From contig NZ_JAZHRV010000001.1 of assembly GCF_036924595.1 (NCBI RefSeq), positions 4,464,001-4,528,000 on the forward strand: a stretch of DNA of 64,000 nucleotides. The letters run 5' to 3'. The translations under genes and the position numbers were made by a program. Positions 45,856 to 53,757 of this stretch are shown here, one piece after another. The stretch is from Bradyrhizobium algeriense (GTDB lineage: Bacteria; Pseudomonadota; Alphaproteobacteria; Rhizobiales; Xanthobacteraceae). The notes under the pieces were generated by a model. That model made no database searches and had not been told where the DNA came from. It saw nothing but the letters and a program-made list of their open reading frames with translations. The stretch's first letter is position 1. Each line of letters starts with the position of its first letter.

Positions 45856-46934
45856 GTTGATCTCTTACCTAGCCAGGAGTCCAGTTTCGGCCACAGCCGC
45901 TTGATCGCGTTGGCGCCGGCGACGAGGCTGACATGACCGCCCTTCAGCATCACCTCTTCCTTGTCCGTGGAGCCGACCTTGGTGATCAGGTGTTTTGCCG
46001 CGTCATAGGGCACGATGTGATCGTGTTCGGCGACCGCATGCAGGATCGGCACCTTGATCTTTGAAATATCCGCCGCGCGTCCGCCGACCGTCATGGTGTC
46101 GTTGTAGAGCTTGTTGTCCCACATCAGGTCTTTGGTGATTGCGCGAAAGTACTCACCGGCCAGCGGCAAGGTGTCCGTGCCCCAGCGATCCATCATCCGG
46201 TAGGCTTTGACGTATTCGTCGTTCCAGATGTTCTCCCACAATTGCACCTGGCTGACGGTGCGCGAGGCCGGCCGCAGCATTTCGAACGAGGACAGGATCA
46301 TTTCCGGCGGCACGTTGCCGACGCTGTCGACCAGCTTGTCGACATCGAAATAGCGTCGATCAGAAAAATTCTGGAACAGCTTCATCTCGCGGAAATCGAT
46401 CGGCGTGGTGAAGCAGATCAGGTTCTTCATCGGCCCGTCGTTGAAGATCGAGCCGTACAACAGAGACAGTACGCCACCGAAGCAATAGCCGATCACGTTG
46501 ACATCATGCTCGCCGGAATCCTGCTGCACGCGGCGGACGCAATCCGGGATGAAGTCGAGGACGTAGTCCTCCATCCGCAGGGATTTTTCCTCCGGCTTCG
46601 GCGCGGTCCAGTCCAGCATGTAGACGTCGTAGCCGCGCTTCAACAGAAACTCGATAAAGCTCTGGCCTGGCACCAGGTCGAGGATGTAGCCGCGGTTGGT
46701 GGTCGCCATCACGATCAGGATCGGAATGCGGTAGATTTCGTCCGCGACCGGCCGATAGTGATAGAGGTTCATGGTGCCGCGGACGGCGAGAATGTCCTTT
46801 GGCGTCGAGCCGAGCGATGGACCGGACGAGGAAAAATATTCGACGCCCTTGATGCTGCGCTGGATCGCGCGCTGCACCTCGGACTGGACTCGCTCCGAGA
46901 TCGACGCCAGATCGAGAGCCGCCGGAGCGTTCAT
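45852..46934 (-). CDS. phaC: Class III-type poly(R)-hydroxyalkanoate synthase subunit PhaC
   Basis: A 360-residue alpha/beta-fold synthase that polymerises (R)-3-hydroxyacyl-CoA. The lipase-like box GYCFGG has the catalytic Cys151, with Asp305 in AEHDHIVPY and His334 in GGHVSLVAG. The length and residue spacing match class III PhaC of purple sulfur bacteria closely. It overlaps a short PhaE-like gene upstream and a GNAT gene downstream by four bases each. Class I PhaC proteins are much longer, so this is a different type from the usual rhizobial enzyme. Confidence 0.91.
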   Translation of the reverse strand: MNAPAALDLASISERVQSEVQRAIQRSIKGVEYFSSSGPSLGSTPKDILAVRGTMNLYHYRPVADEIYRIPILIVMATTNRGYILDLVPGQSFIEFLLKRGYDVYMLDWTAPKPEEKSLRMEDYVLDFIPDCVRRVQQDSGEHDVNVIGYCFGGVLSLLYGSIFNDGPMKNLICFTTPIDFREMKLFQNFSDRRYFDVDKLVDSVGNVPPEMILSSFEMLRPASRTVSQVQLWENIWNDEYVKAYRMMDRWGTDTLPLAGEYFRAITKDLMWDNKLYNDTMTVGGRAADISKIKVPILHAVAEHDHIVPYDAAKHLITKVGSTDKEEVMLKGGHVSLVAGANAIKRLWPKLDSWLGKRST

Positions 46935-47311
46935 TTCTGCTCTCCCTCCGATGGCGGACGCTTGGTGCGCGGCGGCCGCGGCGTGCCAAGGCCGCCGTCC
47001 TGCGCCAGCGAGTTATGATGCACCTGATGCAGCATCGCCTTGATCTCGTTGAGCTGGCCTTCGATCGACTGCAGCCGTTCGGCCATGCCGACCATCTGCG
47101 CCCGGCTCGGCAGGTTCATCGCCAGCAGGTATTTCTCCATCAGCTCGCCGAGCTGCTTCTGCGCGCCCGCCGACACGCCGCCGACCTGGTTCATCGCCTT
47201 GGAGAACTCAGGCGAGGCCATCGCCTGGTTGGCGAAGGAGTTGAACCCCTTCTCCATCTCCCCGAGCATGGCCTGCCAGATCGCGGCAGGATCGTTGCCT
47301 TTGTCGGCCAT
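46931..47311 (-). CDS. Short PhaE-like PHA synthase subunit
   Basis: A 126-residue helical protein. It has WQAMLGEMEKGFNSFANQAM near residue 12, KYLLAMNLPSRAQMVGMAERL near 65 in part, and a proline- and lysine-rich tail. The segment LAMNLPSRAQM resembles the C-terminal part of PhaE subunits of class III synthases, which are typically about three times longer. Overlap with phaC by four bases supports the pairing. It may be a reduced PhaE that activates this PhaC. Confidence 0.8.
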   Translation of the reverse strand: MADKGNDPAAIWQAMLGEMEKGFNSFANQAMASPEFSKAMNQVGGVSAGAQKQLGELMEKYLLAMNLPSRAQMVGMAERLQSIEGQLNEIKAMLHQVHHNSLAQDGGLGTPRPPRTKRPPSEGEQK

Positions 47312-47493
47312 AGACGCCCTCTCCCTAAAAGGTTACGAGCGCTTGCCACGCTTCGCTTCATTGACCCCATACCACACCGTTGCGGCGGGCCGGTCAACCG
47401 GACGATGGGCGCCCGCGACAGGTCTTCTGCGGTGCGGGAAACCGTGCCATACAGTTTGCCCGTCAAGGTACCACCCGAGGGAAAGACACAGCG
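47312..47493. promoter_or_regulatory. Divergent promoter region of phaE-like and hydrolase genes
   Basis: A 182-base gap between divergent genes must carry promoters for the phaE-phaC-GNAT unit and for the hydrolase at 47494. No clear palindrome or repeat was recognised. Confidence 0.35.
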
Positions 47494-48408
47494 ATGCTCG
47501 CTCATCAGCCGCCACAGATCGCTCGCGCCAACGGCATCGATATCTGCTACGAAATTTTTGGCGATCCGGCCGCGGAACCGCTGTTGCTGATCATGGGGCT
47601 CGGCGCCCAGATGATCCATTGGGACGACGATTTCTGCCGCCAGCTCGCCGCGCGCGGCTTTCGCGTCATCCGCTTCGACAATCGCGACATCGGCAAATCC
47701 TCGCACCTTTCCGGCGGCAAGCGCCTGACCCCGTTCGAGCTGCTCAAGCTACGGTTCCTGAAGATCCCGGTCGCCTCGACCTACAAATTGATCGACATGG
47801 CGAAGGACACGGTCGGCCTGATCGATGCACTCGGCATCCAATCGGCACACCTCGTCGGAGCATCGATGGGCGGCATGATCGCCCAGGAAGTCGCGCTGTC
47901 GTTTCCGCAGCGGGTGCGTTCGCTGACCTCGATCATGTCGACCACCGGCAACCCGAAAGTGCCGCCGCCGACGCGCGAGGCCGCCGCCGTGCTGATGGCG
48001 CCGCCACCGACATCAAAGGAGGAATATTTCGCGCGGTTCGCCAAAACCTGGAAAGTGCTGCGCGTCGGCTCGTTCCCGGAAGATGAAGCGCTCGACCCCT
48101 CACGCGCCGCGCGCACCTATGAGCGCGGCCTCAATCCGGCCGGCGTCGGACGCCAATTGCGGGCCGTGCTGGCCTCCGGCAGCCGCAAGGAACGGCTGGG
48201 TCAGGTGAAGGTGCCGACGCTGGTCATCCACGGCACCGTCGATCCGCTGGTCCGTCCCGAGGGCGGCAAGGACACGGCGGCGTCGATCCCGGGCGCAACG
48301 CTGCTGATGATCGAAGGCATGGGTCACGCCTTGCCGATCCCGATGTGGCCGCAGATCATCGGTGCGATCGACGAGCACGCGCGTCGCGCGGCAGTGAAGG
48401 CGGCGTAG
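47494..48408 (+). CDS. Alpha/beta hydrolase
   Basis: A 304-residue hydrolase with a CYEIFG N-terminus, LLLIMGLGAQMIHWDDDF, FDNRDIGKSSHL, and the nucleophile motif GASMGGM (Ser124). A likely catalytic Asp is in HGTVDPLV and His in GMGHALP. The start MLAHQPPQIA has GAGGGA upstream. It is divergent from the PHA synthase unit; a depolymerase or esterase role is possible but unproven. Confidence 0.86.
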   Translation: MLAHQPPQIARANGIDICYEIFGDPAAEPLLLIMGLGAQMIHWDDDFCRQLAARGFRVIRFDNRDIGKSSHLSGGKRLTPFELLKLRFLKIPVASTYKLIDMAKDTVGLIDALGIQSAHLVGASMGGMIAQEVALSFPQRVRSLTSIMSTTGNPKVPPPTREAAAVLMAPPPTSKEEYFARFAKTWKVLRVGSFPEDEALDPSRAARTYERGLNPAGVGRQLRAVLASGSRKERLGQVKVPTLVIHGTVDPLVRPEGGKDTAASIPGATLLMIEGMGHALPIPMWPQIIGAIDEHARRAAVKAA

Positions 48409-48416
48409 CTCTGCGC

Positions 48417-48536
48417 AGCCCGGATGGAGCGCAGCGCAATCCGGGAAACCCTATCAGCTCGCGCCTGGCCCGGATTACGCGAAGCCTGTCATCGGGCGCG
48501 CATTCGCGCGACCCGTTGGCTCCATTCGGGCTACGC
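48417..48536. repeat. Palindromic repeat between convergent genes
   Basis: Outer arms agcccggatgga (48417-48428) and tccattcgggct enclose cccggattacgc and gcgcgcattcgcgcg hairpins. It separates the hydrolase gene from the convergent methyltransferase-like gene. Confidence 0.7.
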
Positions 48537-49205
48537 TTTATTGGCAATCCAGATGACGTGGCGCGCGCCGCCGCCTCTGCCAGTGGCGCGGATATTGACT
48601 TCGTTGACGTCGAAGCCTGCACCACGAAGGCGCTTTGCGAATGCCGGATTGGGCCCGGACGACCAGACCGCCAGCACGCCGCCCGGCCGCAACGCCGCGC
48701 GCGCCGCATCCAACCCGGACGGACTATAGAGCCCGTCATTGGCCTTGCGGGTCAGCCCCTCCGGGCCGTTGTCGACGTCGAGCAGAATGGCATCAAATTT
48801 CGAACGATGCGCGCGGATGATTTCGGTGACGTCGGATTCCCGAATGCTCACGCGCGGATCATTCAGGCTGTCGCCAAAAATTTCCGCCATCGGACCTCGC
48901 GCCCAGGCGACGACCGCGGGCACCAGTTCGGCCACCACGATCTGCGCTTTGTTTCCGAGCACGGCGAGCGCCGCGCGCAGGGTGAAGCCCATGCCGAGGC
49001 CGCCGATGAGCACATGCGGCTTTGCAATCTTTTCGATCTTCTTCGCCGCGAGCGTCGCCAGCGCCGCCTCCGAGCCCGAGAGTCGACTGTTCATCAGCTC
49101 GTTGGTGCCGAGCATGATGGAGAACTCCTTGCCGCGCCGCTTCAGGCGGAGTTCGTCGTCGGTGCCGGGGATGCGCGCGGTGTCTATCTTTTCCCAGGGA
49201 ATCAT
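48531..49205 (-). CDS. Spermidine synthase-like methyltransferase-fold protein
   Basis: A 224-residue protein with the Rossmann-like fold of spermidine synthases and class I methyltransferases. HVLIGGLGMGFTLRAAL near residue 64 is the glycine-rich loop, then VVAELVPAVVAWARG, FDAILLDVDNGPEGL and RAALRPGGVLAVWSSG. The usual spermidine synthase N-terminal domain is short. Its substrate is unknown. The start MIPWEKIDTARI is favoured over the longer frame, which lies in a repeat. Confidence 0.8.
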   Translation of the reverse strand: MIPWEKIDTARIPGTDDELRLKRRGKEFSIMLGTNELMNSRLSGSEAALATLAAKKIEKIAKPHVLIGGLGMGFTLRAALAVLGNKAQIVVAELVPAVVAWARGPMAEIFGDSLNDPRVSIRESDVTEIIRAHRSKFDAILLDVDNGPEGLTRKANDGLYSPSGLDAARAALRPGGVLAVWSSGPNPAFAKRLRGAGFDVNEVNIRATGRGGGARHVIWIANKA

Positions 49206-49256
49206 GCTGGAGCTTGTAGCATGATTGCACGATGTCGCGGCCAGCGATGAACCGTA

Positions 49257-49335
49257 GGGTGGGCAAAGCGAAGCGTGCCCACCATTGACGCCGGCGATTT
49301 CGGAGAGATGGTGGGCACGCTGCGCCTTGCCCACC
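49257..49335. repeat. Palindromic gtgggcaaagcgaagc repeat
   Basis: Two inverted arms (about 49257-49285 and 49308-49335) of the gggtgggcaaagc type face each other between the P450 stop and the methyltransferase-like start. It is another dispersed repeat family and may end the P450 transcript. Confidence 0.75.
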
Positions 49336-49346
49336 CCATGAAGAAG

Positions 49347-52300
49347 CTACCCGCCGGCCCACACATCCAGCACGTAACGGTTCTTGGTGCCGAGATCGTC
49401 GATCCAGCGCAGGCCGGCTTCGGCGTCGTCGCCGGACTTTTCGCGGTAGATCGCAACCAGCGCGGCCTTGACGTCCGGCTCCATCTTGCTTCCGTCGCCG
49501 CAGACATAGACGATCGCGCCCTGCTCGATCAGGCTCCAGACGCGTTCCTTCTGCGCCGCCACCTGATGCTGCACATAGGTCTTCGGCCCGTCGGCGCGCG
49601 AGAACGCGGTGTGCAGCTCGGCAATGCCGTCGGCGGCAAAGGCTTTCAATTCATCGGCGTAGAGAAAATCCTGATCGGGATGCCGGCAGCCGAAGAACAG
49701 CATCGCGGGGCCCAGTTTTGCACCTTGCGCCTTGCGGTGCACGCGCTCCTGCAGGAAGCCGCGGAATGGCGCCAGCCCAGTGCCGGGGCCGATCATGATC
49801 ACGGGTTGAGCCGGATCATCGGGTAAGCGGAAGCCAGCCTTGGTCTCGCGCAACGTGGCATGCACGCTGTCGCCGACGCGGCGGCCGGAGAGATAGTTCG
49901 AGCAGACGCCCTTGTAGACGCCGCGCCCCGAACTGGCGGGCGCTTCCACGACGCCGACGGTGACACTGCAGCGCGCCGGGTCGACCGAGGGCGACGACGA
50001 GATCGAATAATAGCGCGGCGCCAGCAGCGACAGCATTTCCAGATAGGCGTGGAACGGCAATTCGCAGGCCGGATGTTCCTCCAGCAGATCGAACACCGAT
50101 TTGCGCCGGGCCAGCACGTCCGAGCGGTAGCGCTCTGCAGACGCGTCATCGTCGCCGACATAGGCGAGCAGTTTTGGCTTGGTGACGGGACACCGCGTGT
50201 GTTCCGTCATGATCTGGATCTGCTTGCGGGTCGCGATCTGCTGCAGCTCGACGAACTCGGTCAGCAACCGCCCGACCGACACGGCATCGCCGACCGGCAA
50301 TTGCGCGCGGCGGCCTTCGGCGACCTGCAGCCGGATCTGATCGGCGGGCAGGAAGCCGAAGCGGCGCGCGACGGAATCGACCAGCGCGGGATCGTTGCGC
50401 GGCACGACGCTGAGATGGTCGCCGACGCGATAGGTGATGCCGGGCGGCAATTGCACCTCGATATGCCGCGTCGAGCGGTCGGAAGGATTGGCGCCGCTTT
50501 TGTTCTGTAGTTCGGAATTGACCGACACCTTCATCGGCGCAACGCCGCCCTGCGACACGAGCACATTGACGGCGGACGGCGCCACCGGCTCGATCGAATA
50601 AAGCGGCGCGTCGTCGGCGCTGCGGGCGAAACTGGAATCGACGCCCAACTCCTTCATCGCCGCGGGCGCGGCTTTCGCGAACCATTTCTCGAACTGGCCG
50701 TCGAGGTCGCTGCGGGCGTCGCCTTCGCCGCGAGCAAAGAGGCTGCGGGCGCCATGCGCCGCCAACTGCTCGTCGATCATCCGCGGCACGGATTGATAGG
50801 TCGCCGCCCAGTCGCTGTTGCCGCAACCGAACACGGCGTAACGCACCTTGGCGAGCGCATCCTTCGGCAGGCCGCTGTCCAGCCACTTGACGAACTGCGT
50901 GGCGTTATCAGGCGCTGCGCCGTTGTAGGAAGCGCAGAAGATCAGCAGTCCGCCCTCTTCCGGCAGCTTGCCGACATAATCGTCGAGCGCGCCGAGCTTG
51001 GTCGCAAAGCCGTTGACCTCGGCGAGGTCAGCCACTCGCGTCGCCAGTTCTTCCGCGGTGCCGAGGTTGGAGCCGTAGAGCACCAATAGCGGCGTGTTGT
51101 GTCCGGGACGAGCGCGTGCCTGCGGCGCCGCTGCGTTCGAGGCGGCCGCGGCTACCGCCGCGCGGCCGGCGAAGGCGCCGCGATCCTTGTCGGCGCGCGG
51201 CCGCACCTTGATCTTGAAGCCGTCGGGCTTGATCGTCAGCGTTTCCTTCAGGTGCATCTGGTACCGGTGGGTGTCGATCAGCTTGAAGCGCTGCAGGATC
51301 ATGCCGATGGCGAGCGCCGCCTCATGCATCGCAAAGCCGCGGCCGATGCAGGCACGCTGGCCGTTGCCGAACGGCTTCCAGGCATTGACCGGGCGCTTGG
51401 CCTCAGCCTCGCGGCTGAAATTTTCGGGATCGAACGCGTCCGGGTTCGGACCCCAGACGCTGGGATCGCGGTGCAGCGCCATCACCAGGACGGTGACGAA
51501 GGTGTTCTTCCTCAGTTTGTATTTGCCGCCGATGGTTTCATCGTTCAGCGGCGCGATGCCATAGGCCGGCGCCGGCGGCCACAGCCGCAGTGCTTCCTTC
51601 AAGATCTGCGTGATGTAGGTGAGCTGCGTGACCTGCTGATAGGTCGGCTTCGCATCGATATCCGGACCGAGCACCCGGTCGACTTCCTCGTAAGCCTTCT
51701 TGAGCACTTCCGGGTGCTTGAGCAGCGCATAGATCGTGCACGACAGAAGTCCGCTGGTAGTCTCGTGGCCCGCGATCAGGAATGTGTTGATCTGGTAACG
51801 GATGTTGACGTCGTCGAGCTGCTCGCCGGTGACACGGTCGACGCCGGTCATCATGGCGCCAAGCATGTCCTTCTTGGCATCAGTGGCTTCCGCATTGCCG
51901 CGGCGCTCGGCAATGATCTCGTCGACCATCTTGTTCATGAAGAGGACGTCCTGGGCGAGCGTCTTGCGCCGCTTCTGCAGCCACAGGCCTTCCAGCGGCA
52001 GGCCGCGGGTCATCATGATGGTCTCGAGCGATCGCACCAGCGATTCCACGAACGGGTGATAGTCGCGGCGGTAGAACGAATTGAAGCGGTAGTCGAAGCC
52101 GCACAGCCCGATCGTATCGAGCGTCAGCGCCGTCATGTCGTGGACGACGTCGATCTCCTCGTCGCCGTTGAGCCGCTCCCATTTCTTCACGAGCTGCTCG
52201 GCGATATCGACCATGCTCGGATGATAGGACGTCATCGCGCGGTTGCCGAACGGCTGCAGCAGGATGTTGTGCGCCTTGCTCCAGTTCGGCTCACTGGTGT

Positions 52301-52583
52301 CGGCGGTAAACAACCCGTCGCCGCCGACAGCGCGGACCCGGCGCAACGAACCGCGCACCGCCTTGTCGAAGCGCTTCTCATCCGAGAGCTCGTCGATCAG
52401 ATCGTGGCCGCCGACAATGACGAGCGGCGCGCCCATCATGTCCAGCCAGAAGATCGGCCCCAGCTCCTTGGTGAGCCGCACCAGATGCTGCACCGGCGCG
52501 TTGGGGTCCAGCGACAGCATGTTGCCGACGACAGGCTTTCTCGGCGGATGCGGTATCGGACTTAGTTTGTTGCTGGCCGCCAT
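49347..52583 (-). CDS. Bifunctional cytochrome P450/NADPH-P450 reductase (CYP102-like)
   Basis: A 1078-residue self-sufficient monooxygenase resembling P450 BM3, which hydroxylates or epoxidises fatty acids. The P450 domain has AGHETTS at 271-277, the ExxR helix (E330, R333), and haem Cys412 in FGNGQRACIG. Phe92 matches BM3 Phe87. A linker of about 40 residues follows, then the FMN domain (LLVLYGSNLGTAEE, CASYNG), the FAD domain (RYYSISSSP) and the NADPH domain (VGPGTG-like IGPGTGLAPF, YVCGDGS), ending in DVWAGG. BM3 Arg47 and Tyr51 correspond to Ala52 and Ile56, so carboxylate anchoring is altered. Confidence 0.95.
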   Translation of the reverse strand: MAASNKLSPIPHPPRKPVVGNMLSLDPNAPVQHLVRLTKELGPIFWLDMMGAPLVIVGGHDLIDELSDEKRFDKAVRGSLRRVRAVGGDGLFTADTSEPNWSKAHNILLQPFGNRAMTSYHPSMVDIAEQLVKKWERLNGDEEIDVVHDMTALTLDTIGLCGFDYRFNSFYRRDYHPFVESLVRSLETIMMTRGLPLEGLWLQKRRKTLAQDVLFMNKMVDEIIAERRGNAEATDAKKDMLGAMMTGVDRVTGEQLDDVNIRYQINTFLIAGHETTSGLLSCTIYALLKHPEVLKKAYEEVDRVLGPDIDAKPTYQQVTQLTYITQILKEALRLWPPAPAYGIAPLNDETIGGKYKLRKNTFVTVLVMALHRDPSVWGPNPDAFDPENFSREAEAKRPVNAWKPFGNGQRACIGRGFAMHEAALAIGMILQRFKLIDTHRYQMHLKETLTIKPDGFKIKVRPRADKDRGAFAGRAAVAAAASNAAAPQARARPGHNTPLLVLYGSNLGTAEELATRVADLAEVNGFATKLGALDDYVGKLPEEGGLLIFCASYNGAAPDNATQFVKWLDSGLPKDALAKVRYAVFGCGNSDWAATYQSVPRMIDEQLAAHGARSLFARGEGDARSDLDGQFEKWFAKAAPAAMKELGVDSSFARSADDAPLYSIEPVAPSAVNVLVSQGGVAPMKVSVNSELQNKSGANPSDRSTRHIEVQLPPGITYRVGDHLSVVPRNDPALVDSVARRFGFLPADQIRLQVAEGRRAQLPVGDAVSVGRLLTEFVELQQIATRKQIQIMTEHTRCPVTKPKLLAYVGDDDASAERYRSDVLARRKSVFDLLEEHPACELPFHAYLEMLSLLAPRYYSISSSPSVDPARCSVTVGVVEAPASSGRGVYKGVCSNYLSGRRVGDSVHATLRETKAGFRLPDDPAQPVIMIGPGTGLAPFRGFLQERVHRKAQGAKLGPAMLFFGCRHPDQDFLYADELKAFAADGIAELHTAFSRADGPKTYVQHQVAAQKERVWSLIEQGAIVYVCGDGSKMEPDVKAALVAIYREKSGDDAEAGLRWIDDLGTKNRYVLDVWAGG

Positions 52584-52617
52584 TGTCGAAGTGTCTCCTG
52601 CCTGACCTCATCCACGC

Positions 52618-52697
52618 TGTCATTACGGGGCGATGCGAAGCATCGAACCCGGAATCTCGAGATTCCGGGTCTGGTCCTTCGGACCATCCCGGAATGA
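52618..52697. repeat. Palindromic repeat before the P450 gene
   Basis: Outer gtcatt and aatgac arms enclose gatgc-gaa-gcatc, a perfect 22-base palindrome at 52648-52669, and ggtcc-ttc-ggacc at 52673-52685. It lies between the epoxide hydrolase end and the P450 start on the same strand, so it may interrupt or regulate readthrough. Confidence 0.78.
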
Positions 52698-52752
52698 CGG
52701 CGCAAGTTGCTGCGCTATCCTCGCAGTGACGGCGAGTTGCTTCTTTTTACGC

Positions 52753-53748
52753 TCACCCAAATCGCTTCCTACGCCATTCGATCAGCTTGGCGCTGACCTC
52801 GTCCGGCTTTTCCTGCTGCGTCCAATGGCCGCTGTCGCGCACGAGATATTTTTCCAGATCGGGAATGAGCTTCTCCATGCCGTCGGCGGCCGATGGCGGC
52901 AGCACGTGATCGTTTTCGGCCATGATCATCAGCGACGGTACCCGCACGGTGTGGTCAAGCCACTCCGAACGCTGCCAGTTGCGCGACATATTGCGGTACC
53001 AATTGATGCCGCCGGTGAACCCGGTTTTAGTGAAGGTATCGACGAATACCTTCTTTTCCTCCGGGCTCAGGATCGGCGCGCGCGGATCATGTTTGGCGTC
53101 GTAGCCGGCGATCATTTGCGGAAACGCCAGGTTGAGCCTGGGCGAGGCGCCAACACCGGCGACCGGCTGGTCTGCGGGCGCGGTGTCGCTGCGTGGCACC
53201 GGCTTGCGCATGAAGGCATCAAAGGTCTGCTCGACCCGGCTGCCGAATATTCGATCGGGTTCGCGCGCCTGGTCCTGAAACTGCACGATATACATCTGGT
53301 CGCCGAAGCGCATGCGGAACAGTTCGATGGGATCCGCCGGCGCGCGGTCCATGTGAGGGGTATTGACGCCGACGACGCCCGCGGTGCGATCGAGATGCCT
53401 CAGCGGCATCTGCCAGACGATGAAGCCGCCCCAGTCGTGACCGACGAAGATCGCGTTGCGGATCTCGAGATGGTCGAGCAGCCCGACAAGATCGTCGGTC
53501 AGGTGCTCTATGTCGTAGTCTTCGACCGGCTCGGGCCGGTCGGTCGCGCCGTAGCCGCGCTGGTCCGGCGCAATCACGCGGATGCCGGCCTCGCTCAGGG
53601 CCTTGATCTGGTGACGCCACGAGAACGCGATTTCCGGCCAGCCGTGGCAGAGGATGAGCGGCGGCGTGTCGGACTTCGGTCCCGCCTCGTAATAGCCCAT
53701 GCGAATACCGTTCACCTGGGCGAACTGCAGCGGCGGCATTTCAATCAT
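52753..53748 (-). CDS. Epoxide hydrolase-type alpha/beta hydrolase
   Basis: A 331-residue hydrolase with the epoxide hydrolase pattern: HGWP at residues 35-38 (oxyanion side), nucleophile Asp105 in GHDWGG, and a likely His in DSGHWTQQEKP near 308. Tyrosines in the cap region could donate protons. It is 9 bases downstream of the WS/DGAT gene and upstream of the P450 gene on the same strand. It may open epoxides made by the P450, but a haloalkane dehalogenase-like role cannot be excluded. Confidence 0.88.
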   Translation of the reverse strand: MIEMPPLQFAQVNGIRMGYYEAGPKSDTPPLILCHGWPEIAFSWRHQIKALSEAGIRVIAPDQRGYGATDRPEPVEDYDIEHLTDDLVGLLDHLEIRNAIFVGHDWGGFIVWQMPLRHLDRTAGVVGVNTPHMDRAPADPIELFRMRFGDQMYIVQFQDQAREPDRIFGSRVEQTFDAFMRKPVPRSDTAPADQPVAGVGASPRLNLAFPQMIAGYDAKHDPRAPILSPEEKKVFVDTFTKTGFTGGINWYRNMSRNWQRSEWLDHTVRVPSLMIMAENDHVLPPSAADGMEKLIPDLEKYLVRDSGHWTQQEKPDEVSAKLIEWRRKRFG

Positions 53749-53757
53749 CGCCAGACC

